A DNA stretch of 20,956 bases from Sulfurimonas sp. (GCA_012963655.1 DTVI01000264.1:1-20956), one strand, 5' to 3'; positions 1 to 7,586 are shown, counted from the stretch's first letter. Notes: generated by a model from the letters alone, not told the origin. Numbers and translations are program-made.

Positions 1-36
1 AACGTGGGCGATAACGGCGATATTTCTGATTTTTTG
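1..36. repeat. Inverted copy of the typA 5' end (partner 313-348)
   Basis: Bases 1-36 are the exact reverse complement of 313-348, the codons just after the typA start. Identity stops abruptly after 36 bp. The arm begins at the first base of the window and the spacer is 276 bp. Confidence 0.95.
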
Positions 37-141
37 TATTTCATCATCAGTGGACTTATTATTTTCAGAATATAGTTTTTTATTTACTTCTGCACTAAAA
101 AAAAAGAGGCTTAAACTAATTAAAAAAATCAAATATCTCAT
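1..141 (-). CDS. Secreted-protein 5' fragment, runs off the window edge with an anomalous end
   Basis: A 47-codon open frame starts at ATG 141-139 on the minus strand, with AGG-TTATTT just upstream as a possible ribosome binding site, and stays open to base 1. The first ~17 residues (MRYLIFLISLSLFFFSA) look like a signal peptide, followed by a polar stretch rich in N, K, S and D. The last 12 codons (QKIRNIAVIAHV) are identical at DNA level and in frame to codons 2-13 of typA on the other strand, so that end is probably not the true continuation of this gene. The product is therefore an unidentified exported protein of which only about 35 residues can be trusted. It is divergent from typA. Confidence 0.4.
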   Translation of the reverse strand, partial: MRYLIFLISLSLFFFSAEVNKKLYSENNKSTDDEIQKIRNIAVIAHV

Positions 142-183
142 AAATAACCTTATATAACTTAGATAATTCTTTTTATTAAACAC

Positions 184-191
184 ATTATAAT
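184..191. promoter_or_regulatory. Overlapping divergent -10 elements (ATTATAAT)
   Basis: The palindrome ATTATAAT contains TATAAT on the plus strand (186-191) and on the minus strand (189-184). It sits between the divergent fragment at 141 and typA at 310, so it could serve as the -10 element for both. No clear -35 is visible, which is usual for Campylobacterota sigma-70 promoters. A second typA candidate is TAAAAT at 224-229. Confidence 0.35.
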
Positions 192-309
192 TTATTTTTT
201 ACATAAGTTAAAGTAAAGTTTCGCTAAAATTTCAAAAAATTACGCTACCTCGTAAACATGAGACAAAATTACCTTCTCATCCATTAGGAAGCAAAACTCT
301 GGAGCTTAC

Positions 310-2112
310 ATGCAAAAAATCAGAAATATCGCCGTTATCGCCCACGTTGATCATGGTAAAACTACTTTAGTTGATGGTCTATTAGAACAATCAGGAACTT
401 ATGGTGATCATGAGCAACACGAAGAAAGAGCAATGGATTCAAATGATCTTGAAAAAGAACGTGGAATTACAATTCTTTCTAAGAACACTGCTATTCGTTA
501 TAAAGACTACAAAATTAACATTATTGATACTCCGGGTCACGCTGACTTCGGTGGAGAAGTTGAACGTGTTCTTAAGATGGTTGATGGTGTACTTGTACTT
601 GTTGATGCTTACGAAGGTGTAATGCCACAAACAAAATTTGTTTGTAAGAAAATGTTAGCACTTGGTAAAAAACCAATAGTAGTTATAAACAAAATTGACA
701 AAGATTCTGCTGATCCAGATCGTGTTGTTGATGAAATGTTTGACCTGTTTGCTCAAATGGGCGCAACAGATGATCAACAAGATTTCCCAATCATTTATGC
801 AGCAGCTAGAGATGGTATTGCTAAAATAGATATGGCTGATCCTGATGGAAACTTCGAATGTATTTTCGAAGCAATCATTAATGATGTTCCAGAACCAGAA
901 GGTTCTGCTGATGCTCCAGCTCAAGCTCAGGTTTTCACTCTTGATTATGATAATTATGTTGGAAAGATCGGTATTTCTCGTATCTTCAACGGTAGACTTA
1001 GAAAAGGTGACCAAATCAAGCTTGCAAAAGCTGATGGCGAATTTGTAAACGGTAAGATTTCTAAGCTTATCGGTTTCCACGGTCTTAACCGTATGGAAAT
1101 TAACGAAGCAGAAGCAGGTGACATTGTTGCTATCGCTGGTATGGAAACTGTTGATGTTGGAGATACTGTTTGTGATCCAGTTAATCCAGTAGCACTAGAC
1201 CCAATGCACGTTGAAGAGCCAACTCTTACAGTTGTTTTCTCAGTTAACAACTCTCCTCTTGCTGGTCAAGAAGGTAAGTTCGTTACAGGTAACAAAATTC
1301 GTGAGCGTTTAGAAGCTGAAATGACAACTAACGTTGCAATGAAGTTAGAAGCTGGTGGAGAAGGTCTATTTAAAGTTTCAGGACGTGGAGAACTTCAAAT
1401 TACAGTTCTTGCTGAAAACATGAGACGTGAAGGTTTTGAGTTTGGTATTTCTAGACCAGAAGTAATCGTTAAAGAAGTTGAAGGCGTTAAATGTGAGCCA
1501 TTTGAGCACTTAGTAATTGATGTTCCTGAAGAGCTTTCTGGAACAGTTATTGAGCGTCTTGGTAAGCGTAAGGCAGAAATGAAGGCAATGGTTCCAATGG
1601 GTGTTGGTTTCCAACGTATCGAATTTGAAATTCCTGCACGTGGACTTATCGGTTTCCGTGGTCAATTTCTTACAGATACTAAAGGTGAGGGTGTAATGAA
1701 TCACTCTTTCATTGAATTCCGTCCTTACTCAGGTACAGTTGCGTCTCGTCAGTATGGAGCTCTTATCTCTACTGAAAAGGGTGAATGTATGGCATTCTCA
1801 ATCTTCAACCTACAAGACCGTGGTGGTATGTTTATTAAGCCACAAGATAAGGTTTATGAAGGTATGATTATTGGTGAGCATTCACGTTCAAATGACCTTT
1901 CAGTTAACCCTATTAAAGGTAAGGCTCAGTCAAACGTTCGTTCTTCAGGTGCAGATGAGGCAATTAAACTTGTTCCACCACGTGATATGAACCTTGAAAA
2001 AGCTCTTGAGTGGATCGAAGATGATGAGTTACTAGAAATTACTCCAGTAAGTGTTCGTATTCGTAAGCGTTTCTTAACTGAAGCAGAGCGTAAGCGTAAC
2101 CAAAGAAAATAA
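310..2112 (+). CDS. typA: Ribosome-associated translational GTPase TypA/BipA
   Basis: This 600-residue protein has the usual length and layout of TypA/BipA: a GTPase domain, then EF-G-like beta-barrel and alpha/beta domains and the BipA-specific C-terminal domain. Visible G motifs are AHVDHGKT (11-18, P-loop), ERGITI (50-55, switch I), DTPGHAD (73-79, switch II) and NKID (127-130). The family binds the 70S ribosome and acts in 50S assembly and in growth under stress or cold. GGAG at 301-304 lies 5 nt before the ATG and supports the start. Codon choice is more biased than in neighbouring genes, consistent with high expression. The final codons and stop are part of a downstream tandem repeat. 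No operon partner is visible; the gene stands alone with a leader of roughly 60-110 nt. Confidence 0.97.
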   Translation: MQKIRNIAVIAHVDHGKTTLVDGLLEQSGTYGDHEQHEERAMDSNDLEKERGITILSKNTAIRYKDYKINIIDTPGHADFGGEVERVLKMVDGVLVLVDAYEGVMPQTKFVCKKMLALGKKPIVVINKIDKDSADPDRVVDEMFDLFAQMGATDDQQDFPIIYAAARDGIAKIDMADPDGNFECIFEAIINDVPEPEGSADAPAQAQVFTLDYDNYVGKIGISRIFNGRLRKGDQIKLAKADGEFVNGKISKLIGFHGLNRMEINEAEAGDIVAIAGMETVDVGDTVCDPVNPVALDPMHVEEPTLTVVFSVNNSPLAGQEGKFVTGNKIRERLEAEMTTNVAMKLEAGGEGLFKVSGRGELQITVLAENMRREGFEFGISRPEVIVKEVEGVKCEPFEHLVIDVPEELSGTVIERLGKRKAEMKAMVPMGVGFQRIEFEIPARGLIGFRGQFLTDTKGEGVMNHSFIEFRPYSGTVASRQYGALISTEKGECMAFSIFNLQDRGGMFIKPQDKVYEGMIIGEHSRSNDLSVNPIKGKAQSNVRSSGADEAIKLVPPRDMNLEKALEWIEDDELLEITPVSVRIRKRFLTEAERKRNQRK

Positions 2113-2337
2113 TTCTTTTCTGATCCATTAAGGTTATTTTACTCACAACAAACGTCCCACAGGGACATTTGTTTAACGTGAGGTATCATAACCAAAGAAA
2201 ATAATTCTTTTCTGATCCATTAAGGTTATTTTACTCACAACAAACGTCCCACAGGGACATTTATTTAACGTGAGGTATCGTAACCAAAGAAAATAATTCT
2301 TTTCTGATCCATTAAGGTTATTTTACTCACTACAAAC
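2097..2337. repeat. 92-bp tandem repeat, about 2.6 copies, overlapping the typA 3' end
   Basis: Copy 1 spans 2097-2188, copy 2 spans 2189-2280, and partial copy 3 runs from 2281 to about 2337. Copies 1 and 2 differ at only two bases (G/A in the run after the hairpin, and A/G at the last base). Copy 3 matches for about 50 bp, has one substitution and then diverges at the stem. Each copy begins with the last typA codons (N-Q-R-K-stop), so the unit is a duplication of the gene end plus its hairpin. Confidence 0.95.
2132..2193 (+). terminator. Long hairpin after typA, probable terminator (copied at about +92)
   Basis: The inner stem is GTCCC-ACA-GGGAC (2154-2166). It extends through AAA/TTT and CAA/TTG pairs, then CTCAC/GTGAG (2142-2146 with 2178-2182), and an outer GGTTAT/ATAACC pair (2132-2137 with 2188-2193). 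A T-rich run (ATTTGTTT) follows the inner stem, consistent with intrinsic termination. Copy 2 repeats the inner stem at 2246-2258. Copy 3 lacks it. Confidence 0.55.
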
Positions 2338-2461
2338 TTCTTCTCTTCATCATTTATTTCTTATAAGCTTTATCTACATCATACAAAACAAATATTTATC
2401 TATTGCTATCAATTAACTTATTATGCTTAAAATTATTTAAGACTAGTTTTTAGGAAATTTT

Positions 2462-2750
2462 ATGATCAAAGATATCTTATTTATTTTGATTATTCTAAGT
2501 ATAACGGGCTATGCCCGTACTAATAAAATGAGATACTAAGCTTCATAGAAGATAAAAATGATTTAGAACATATCACTGACTTAGTTGTAATATTAGATAC
2601 TTCGCGTGTAAAGTATACTGCATTTCTTTAGAACTCTGTCTCATTATAATGGAGATAAAAAACACTTGTGATGAACATCCACAATTCCAGAGATACACCA
2701 AGGCAAGGCCTTCTAAGCTTGGTAACTTAAAGTTTTCTCCTTCAACTTAA
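2462..2750 (+). pseudogene. Possible remnant of an exported protein, broken across three frames
   Basis: An ATG at 2462, with AGGA about 7 nt upstream, opens a 25-codon frame whose first residues (MIKDILFILIILSITGYA) resemble a signal peptide, and which stops at 2537-2539. Protein-like sequence then continues in a second frame from 2536 (LSFIEDKNDLEHITDLVV and on) to a stop at 2629-2631. A third frame (ELCLIIMEIKNTCDEHPQ and on) runs to the stop at 2748-2750. I do not recognise the family. The pieces could be chance open frames in AT-rich DNA, so this is tentative. This is the only content I see in the gene-free stretch 2338-2746. Confidence 0.3.
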
Positions 2751-3622
2751 TGCTGAGTCATCGTAAATCCATGTTTTTTTAGCAAAGAGATTATCCCCTC
2801 TTTGCCCACAACATGACCTGAACCAACAACCACAAAATAATTTTTCTTAGTTTTTAAAAAACCTTCAATGCGTGCTGTCATTGTATAATTACGTTTCGTA
2901 ATAATATCATCATAAATGATTATTAAACTAGGGTCTTCCTTGATAGACTTTGACATCATCTCATCAAAAGAACTGGCATCGCCTTTTTTCCAAGATATAA
3001 ACATCTCATTAAGTATAGGTTCAAGTTCTTTCATATCTTTAAGGGTATAAAACAAGAGTTTATCTTGAAAGTCCTTATCATCTTTTGATAATACAGCCAT
3101 CTGCTCTTGTGCTGTTTCAAGTTCAATGATAGACTTTTTATCCTTCTTAGCCTTTTTCAAAAAGTGCTGGTCAATGCCTAGTTCAGGAGAATATCCCAAG
3201 CGCATCATTTCAACTACGCTAAGTTGTAACATCACAACCCAAGGCCGCATACCTTCCATCTGATCTAATTGTATCCCTGTTTTTGCAGCATAATGTTTTA
3301 AGGCCGTATAAGTCTTAGAGCTAAGCTGCGAGCTTAGGCTTTTTCCTTGAGGATATAAACCTAAGCTAAACATACTCTTTTGAATACTTGCAGATGACTC
3401 TGCTGAAGTAGGGTCAAGCTCAAGAACTAAAACATCACTTGAACGATAAGCTTTTTCAATCTCAGGTGCAAGGGGATAAAGCTCAGGTTTTGCTAAATGA
3501 ATAGATCCTAAAATATATACGGTAGATGTTTTAGAGCTCACCTTATAAAGTAAAGATTTAGCTTCTAAAGAAAGAGAAAGAATAAACAATAGTGAAAAAA
3601 AGTAACCTAATTTTTTGAGCAT
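2747..3622 (-). CDS. TraB/GumN-family protein, exported
   Basis: This 291-residue protein starts with a typical signal peptide (about residues 1-21, ending in LSLEA). The mature part carries the hallmarks of the TraB/GumN (PrgY/Tiki-related) superfamily: an N-terminal GSIH motif (39-42) after a beta strand, a VLELDP segment, a GMRPWVV segment in the middle, and a C-terminal GSGH motif (267-270) near the end. In this family the paired GxxH motifs and a conserved Glu are thought to build a metal-dependent hydrolase-like site, but substrates in free-living bacteria are unknown. An AAGGA about 5 nt before the ATG supports the start. The gene is transcribed divergently from nrdB and is not in an operon. 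Confidence 0.85.
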   Translation of the reverse strand: MLKKLGYFFSLLFILSLSLEAKSLLYKVSSKTSTVYILGSIHLAKPELYPLAPEIEKAYRSSDVLVLELDPTSAESSASIQKSMFSLGLYPQGKSLSSQLSSKTYTALKHYAAKTGIQLDQMEGMRPWVVMLQLSVVEMMRLGYSPELGIDQHFLKKAKKDKKSIIELETAQEQMAVLSKDDKDFQDKLLFYTLKDMKELEPILNEMFISWKKGDASSFDEMMSKSIKEDPSLIIIYDDIITKRNYTMTARIEGFLKTKKNYFVVVGSGHVVGKEGIISLLKKHGFTMTQH

Positions 3623-3733
3623 AATATGTCCTTAACCCTAGTATTTAGGGAGTGTTGTTTTGTGTATGTGAAGTGTAGCTAAAAAAAGTAAGAATTCTTT
3701 TTAATTTTAAAGAATATCAAGGCCATTGAAATG

Positions 3734-3739
3734 TATAAT
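3734..3739 (+). promoter_or_regulatory. Candidate -10 element for nrdB
   Basis: A perfect TATAAT lies 52 nt before the nrdB start in the only intergenic space upstream of it. No strong -35 is visible, which is common in Campylobacterota. I saw no clear NrdR-box pair. Confidence 0.45.
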
Positions 3740-3791
3740 TTTTGCACCTAATGGCGAAGTATTTTTTGCCTAATACATAAAGATTTACCTA

Positions 3792-4811
3792 ATGAATAGA
3801 AAAAAAATATACAATCCAGAATCAAATGAACATGTAAATGATAGACAAATATTTGGCGGAAACCCCACAGGAATATTTGAACTAAATAATATCAAATACC
3901 AATGGGCATATAATCTTTGGGAGATGATGTTAAACAACACATGGTTTCCTAAAGAAGTAGATATGACCCGTGATGTGAATGATTATAAAAATCTTTCTAA
4001 TGTTGAAAAAGAAGCTTATGATAAAGCACTAGCTCAACTTATCTTTATGGATTCACTTCAAACTAATAACCTTATAGATAATGTAAACCCTTATGTAACC
4101 TCTCCCGAGATTAACCTAATCTTAGTGCGTCAATCTTTTGAAGAAGCCTTACACTCTCAATCTTACGCAGTTATGGTGGATACAATTTCAAATAATTCTG
4201 ATGAAATTTATAGCCTGTGGCGTCGTGACATGAAACTAAAACAAAAAAATGACGCTATTGCGGCCGTCTTTATCCAGCTGTCTGAAAATCCAAGTGAGCA
4301 TAACTTTTTAAAGGCTTGTTTTGCAAATCAGATTTTAGAAGGTATTTACTTTTATTCTGGTTTTGCTTATCTTTATACCTTAGCACGCTCAGGTAAGATG
4401 CTAGGGTCTGCCCAGATGATTCGTTTTATCCAAAGAGATGAAGTAACCCACTTAACACTTTTTCAAAATATCATTAATACACTTAGACGTGAACGTCCAG
4501 ATCTTTTTACAGAAGATTTAAAAGACGAAGTGTACGCAATGTTTGAAGAAGCCGTTGAACTTGAGGTTCAATGGGGTCAGTACATCACTCAAGGACAAAT
4601 CCTTGGTCTAACTAATGATATCGTTGAACAATATATTAAGTACCTTGCTGATGATAGATTGACGGCTGTTGGGTTTGAGAAACTTTATAATGTTGAGCAT
4701 CCTATCAAGTGGGTAGATGACTTTGCTAAATTTAATGATCAAAAAACAAACTTCTTTGAAGGAACAGTAGCTAATTATTCTAAAGGCTCTTTAAATTTTG
4801 ATGACTTTTAG
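3792..4811 (+). CDS. nrdB: Ribonucleoside-diphosphate reductase, class I beta subunit
   Basis: The 339-residue protein is the radical-generating small subunit of class I ribonucleotide reductase, which with NrdA makes dNDPs in the cytoplasm. The diiron ligands can be placed: D87 (FMDSLQ), E118 and H121 (EEALHSQSY), E183 (LEGIYFY), and E217 and H220 (RDEVTH). Y125, seven residues after E118, matches the stable tyrosyl-radical position, so this should be a tyrosyl-radical enzyme and not a Mn/Fe Phe-type subunit. The C-terminal residues (LNFDDF) form the acidic aromatic tail that docks to NrdA. nrdA is not in the window. The ribosome binding site is weak. Three bases separate its stop from the next gene, suggesting co-transcription and translational coupling. 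Confidence 0.95.
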   Translation: MNRKKIYNPESNEHVNDRQIFGGNPTGIFELNNIKYQWAYNLWEMMLNNTWFPKEVDMTRDVNDYKNLSNVEKEAYDKALAQLIFMDSLQTNNLIDNVNPYVTSPEINLILVRQSFEEALHSQSYAVMVDTISNNSDEIYSLWRRDMKLKQKNDAIAAVFIQLSENPSEHNFLKACFANQILEGIYFYSGFAYLYTLARSGKMLGSAQMIRFIQRDEVTHLTLFQNIINTLRRERPDLFTEDLKDEVYAMFEEAVELEVQWGQYITQGQILGLTNDIVEQYIKYLADDRLTAVGFEKLYNVEHPIKWVDDFAKFNDQKTNFFEGTVANYSKGSLNFDDF

Positions 4812-4814
4812 ACA

Positions 4815-5543
4815 ATGTCCAAGCGATATTTAGCCACTCTTCAATTTTCTTCTACAAAGAATTATGAAGAGAACCTCTCAACCCTTATCTCCCTTATAGA
4901 CCAAACCCCCGATAGAAGTATCGTATTAGCCCCTGAAGTGTGTTTAACTGACTTTGATTATGTTAATTTTGAAGCAGCTTCAGCATTTTCTATAAAAGCC
5001 CTTGAGCCCTTATTAAAGCTTTCTAAAGACCGTATCATTATTTTAACTATTATTGAAAAAAGAGAAAATGCTAAGTTCTATAATGTGGCCAAGGTCTTGC
5101 ATAAACAAACAATCATTTATGAGAAGTGTAAAAATGAGCTCTTTACCCTTGGCCAAGAAACAAAGTATTTTACAGCGGGACAAGATGATAAGGCTTTAAT
5201 TTTTGAAGTTGATGGAATAAAGCTTGGTCTTTTAGTATGTTTTGAATTACGTTTTAAAAAGTATTGGATAGACCTAGAAGGGGCAGACATCATCTTAATA
5301 CCCGCAAGATGGGGAAAAAATAGAACAGAGAATTTTAGAGTCCTAAGCGAGGCCTTGGCCGTAATGAACCAATGTTTCGTACTTGCTACAGACGCTTCAA
5401 ATGAAGACTGCACAAGTATGAGTGGTATTATCTCTCCCTTTGGAAAAGCCCTACGTAACGGGAACGCTCTTTGCTTAATACATAAATATGATAAACAAGA
5501 ACTACGCAAAATGCGTAGATACCTAGACGTAGGTATAAAGTGA
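4815..5543 (+). CDS. Carbon-nitrogen hydrolase (nitrilase superfamily)
   Basis: The 242-residue protein has the nitrilase-superfamily Glu-Lys-Cys triad: E41 in LAPEVCL, K104 in YEKCKNELF and C142 in LLVCFELRF. The strand pattern and length fit a single-domain amidase of the Nit/omega-amidase or carbamoylase type. There is no fused NAD synthetase or acyltransferase domain. Such enzymes hydrolyse amides or N-carbamoyl compounds; the substrate here cannot be read from sequence. The start follows nrdB by 3 nt without a strong ribosome binding site, so translation is probably coupled. pcm follows after 19 nt. Placement between nrdB and the protein-repair enzyme Pcm could hint at metabolite or protein damage repair, which is inference. 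Confidence 0.85.
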   Translation: MSKRYLATLQFSSTKNYEENLSTLISLIDQTPDRSIVLAPEVCLTDFDYVNFEAASAFSIKALEPLLKLSKDRIIILTIIEKRENAKFYNVAKVLHKQTIIYEKCKNELFTLGQETKYFTAGQDDKALIFEVDGIKLGLLVCFELRFKKYWIDLEGADIILIPARWGKNRTENFRVLSEALAVMNQCFVLATDASNEDCTSMSGIISPFGKALRNGNALCLIHKYDKQELRKMRRYLDVGIK

Positions 5544-5562
5544 TTCTTATAATAGGAAACAA

Positions 5563-6204
5563 ATGCAAGCCAGAATGAATGCCATAAAAAATGCTAAACT
5601 CGCCGAAGATATACATGCTAAATTTGAACTTAGTGACGCCGTTAAAAAGGCTATAGCCACATCAAATAGAGAAGCCTTTGTTCCTCCTGGTTTTACCCAT
5701 AATGCGTATAAGCTTGATGCTCTTCCTATAGGAGCCAATCAATGGATATCTTCCCCTCTAACTGTTGCTAAAATGAGTGAATATCTCTTTCCTCAAGGTG
5801 CAGATTCTGTTTTAGAAGTGGGATGTGGTTCAGGCTATCAAGCCGCGGTACTTGCTAAACTCTTTAGACGTGTATTTACTATAGAAAGAATAGAACCCCT
5901 TATGCTCGAGGCTAAACAAAGGTTTAGAAAATTAAATATCTCAAATATTCATACTAGAACAGATGATGGGCAAGGGGGTTGGATTCAATACGCACCTTAT
6001 GACCGTATACTTTTTTCAGCCTCAGCAACGCACATTCCTCAAAAGCTTATAGACCAGTTAGCTCCAAATGGTATCCTCGTAGCCCCTATGGAAAAAAATG
6101 GAAAACAAGTTATCACACGTTTTATTAAAACTGGAAATTCTCTTCAAGCTGAAGAACTAGAAGAATGTGTCTTTGTACCTGTTTTAGATGGTGTTCAGAA
6201 GTAG
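5563..6204 (+). CDS. pcm: Protein-L-isoaspartate O-methyltransferase
   Basis: The 213-residue protein methylates the alpha-carboxyl of L-isoaspartyl residues using S-adenosylmethionine, starting repair of deamidated or isomerised proteins. Visible signatures are REAFVPP (36-42), the family loop QWISSPLTVAKM (60-71; most homologues have QTISQP), the SAM motif I VLEVGCGSGY (83-92), and motifs around FTIER and DDGQGGW. AGGAAA at 5551-5556 gives a good ribosome binding site and fixes the start at this ATG; M5 is a less likely alternative. It is the third gene of the nrdB-hydrolase-pcm run. Confidence 0.93.
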   Translation: MQARMNAIKNAKLAEDIHAKFELSDAVKKAIATSNREAFVPPGFTHNAYKLDALPIGANQWISSPLTVAKMSEYLFPQGADSVLEVGCGSGYQAAVLAKLFRRVFTIERIEPLMLEAKQRFRKLNISNIHTRTDDGQGGWIQYAPYDRILFSASATHIPQKLIDQLAPNGILVAPMEKNGKQVITRFIKTGNSLQAEELEECVFVPVLDGVQK

Positions 6205-6271
6205 TAAATATATACTTGTTTATAGTTGAGAACTTAGTGGTTTAGCTAAAGAATGTTACCACTTTACGTTT

Positions 6272-6286
6272 ATCCCTACAAGGGAT
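6272..6286 (+). terminator. Short hairpin after pcm
   Basis: ATCCCT-ACA-AGGGAT is a perfect 6-bp stem with a 3-base ACA loop, 68 nt after the pcm stop. No T-run follows, so it is a weak intrinsic terminator at best. It has the same loop as the typA hairpin. Confidence 0.35.
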
Positions 6287-6459
6287 CAAAGTTCATTACC
6301 TTACTAATGTACAACAGCAACAAGGCACTGTATTTTTACTCTTGAAGATAGTGCTTAAGTAAAGCAACTTAACAAAAAAAGTACTTGGATTAAGCACAGA
6401 CAAATGTGGAAAACAAGTGCTTACTTGACCCCCTTAGACATAAAATACAAAGGACAACA

Positions 6460-7083
6460 ATGCAAAATGAAGAATTGAGTGCAGGACGTATGTGGGATAA
6501 AAAGTTTTCAAGAGAAGGTTACTTTTATGGTTTTGAACCAAATGTTTTTATAGAGTCTAAAACAAACCTGTTAGCGCCTAATGGAAGTGTATTATGTCTT
6601 GGAGAAGGTGAGGGTAGAAATGCTGTTTACCTTGCTGATAAAGGTTTTGATGTAACTGCCTTAGATGCTTCAGGTATAGGTATGACGAAGGCAATTATGC
6701 TGGCAGAGAAACGTGGTGTTAGTTTTAAAACAGAGCTGTTAGACCTTGAACAATGGGAGCCTAGAGAGTCTTATAACGCTGTCGTTAGCTCTTACCTTCA
6801 TCTTGAAGAGCCCCTTCGCACTAAGGCCTTTAGACAGGCCTTTAGCACCCTTGCAATAGGTGGTTACTTTATTGGAGAATTTTTTTCTATAAATCAAATA
6901 CCTAGAGAAAGTGGAGGACCTAAGAAACCTTCTTTACTTTATACAATAGCTTCCCTAGATTCCATCTTTTGTCTTGAAGATACAAAGATTCTCTATCTTG
7001 AAGAATGTGATGTCCCTTTAGACGAAGGAAATGGACACCAAGGAAATGCCCTTGTTATACGCGTTATCGTTCAAAAGTTATGA
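6460..7083 (+). CDS. Class I SAM-dependent methyltransferase, TehB-like
   Basis: This 207-residue protein opens with MWDKKFSREGYFYGFEPN, a signature of the TehB/thiopurine-methyltransferase-like group, followed by the SAM motif I SVLCLGEGEGRNAVYLA and an acidic strand end in VTALDAS. The target is unknown: some relatives methylate tellurite or other chalcogen compounds, others small thiols. I chose ATG 6460 because AGGA at 6451-6454 lies 5 nt before it and the conserved family sequence starts there. An upstream in-frame ATG at 6406 would add 18 residues without family support or a ribosome binding site. The stop overlaps the thioesterase start by 4 nt (ATGA), so the two are translationally coupled. 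Confidence 0.8.
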   Translation: MQNEELSAGRMWDKKFSREGYFYGFEPNVFIESKTNLLAPNGSVLCLGEGEGRNAVYLADKGFDVTALDASGIGMTKAIMLAEKRGVSFKTELLDLEQWEPRESYNAVVSSYLHLEEPLRTKAFRQAFSTLAIGGYFIGEFFSINQIPRESGGPKKPSLLYTIASLDSIFCLEDTKILYLEECDVPLDEGNGHQGNALVIRVIVQKL

Positions 7084-7505
7084 ATCCTGTCTTTGAACAC
7101 AGCTTTACCGTCAATGAAGACCCAAAAAATTATATCCGTCATGTCAATAACTTATCTTACCTTCAATGGTTCATTGACACAGCCATAAAGCATTCAGATG
7201 CTTTAGGATGGGGAATGCAAGCATGTAAAGACCATGGTCTTGCCTGGGTAGTTAAGAGTCATCATATAGACTATCTAAGAGAAGCTCTACAAGGTGATGA
7301 ACTCATCATCTACTCATGGATACATAAGATTGATAAAACACGTTCTACCAGACGTTATAAGTGTGTACGAAAAGATAATTCAAAACTGATTGCAAAAGCT
7401 GAAACCATATGGGTACTTGTAGATTATCAGACAGGTAGACCAAAGGCCTTACCACAAGACATACGAGAAAAATTTATCGTAGTTAAAGAAGAAGATGAAC
7501 CCTAA
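7080..7505 (+). CDS. Acyl-CoA thioesterase-like hot-dog protein (4HBT/YbgC type)
   Basis: At 141 residues this is a single hot-dog fold of the 4-hydroxybenzoyl-CoA thioesterase/YbgC/FadM type. The helix-start motif RHVNNLSYLQW (20-30) is clear, followed by the beta strands containing HIDYLREALQGDEL and AETIWVLVDYQTGRPKALP. Four residues before the HVNN histidine, where family members usually carry the catalytic Asp, this protein has N17; D14 is close by. It may use a shifted carboxylate or have altered activity. It overlaps the upstream methyltransferase by ATGA, and the two are likely co-expressed. Substrate unknown; small acyl-CoA or aryl-CoA thioesters are typical. Confidence 0.8.
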   Translation: MNPVFEHSFTVNEDPKNYIRHVNNLSYLQWFIDTAIKHSDALGWGMQACKDHGLAWVVKSHHIDYLREALQGDELIIYSWIHKIDKTRSTRRYKCVRKDNSKLIAKAETIWVLVDYQTGRPKALPQDIREKFIVVKEEDEP

Positions 7506-7586
7506 TCTATAGTCTATTTATCATAAGATAATTAAATTTTTTTATTAATTATTATTTTATAAGAAAACTTCATATAGAATAGCTTC

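Noticed and set aside
655..1250. Minus-strand open frames inside typA (655-1080 and 954-1250)
   Set aside because: They are antisense shadows of a strongly conserved, codon-biased gene and show no family motifs or ribosome binding sites.
2097..2337. CRISPR-like array from the 92-bp repeats
   Set aside because: Copies are directly contiguous with no unique spacers and start inside the typA coding end; this is a tandem duplication.
5117..5509. Minus-strand 130-codon frame within the amidase gene
   Set aside because: It lies opposite the catalytic Cys region of an intact enzyme and has no recognisable domain.
6406..6459. Upstream ATG of the methyltransferase adding 18 residues
   Set aside because: No ribosome binding site precedes it and the added residues lack family support, whereas ATG 6460 has AGGA at proper spacing.
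7506..7586. Small RNA or riboswitch in the AT-rich spacer before the DoxX-like gene
   Set aside because: Only an 8-bp AT inverted repeat is present; nothing conserved or GC-containing supports an RNA element.
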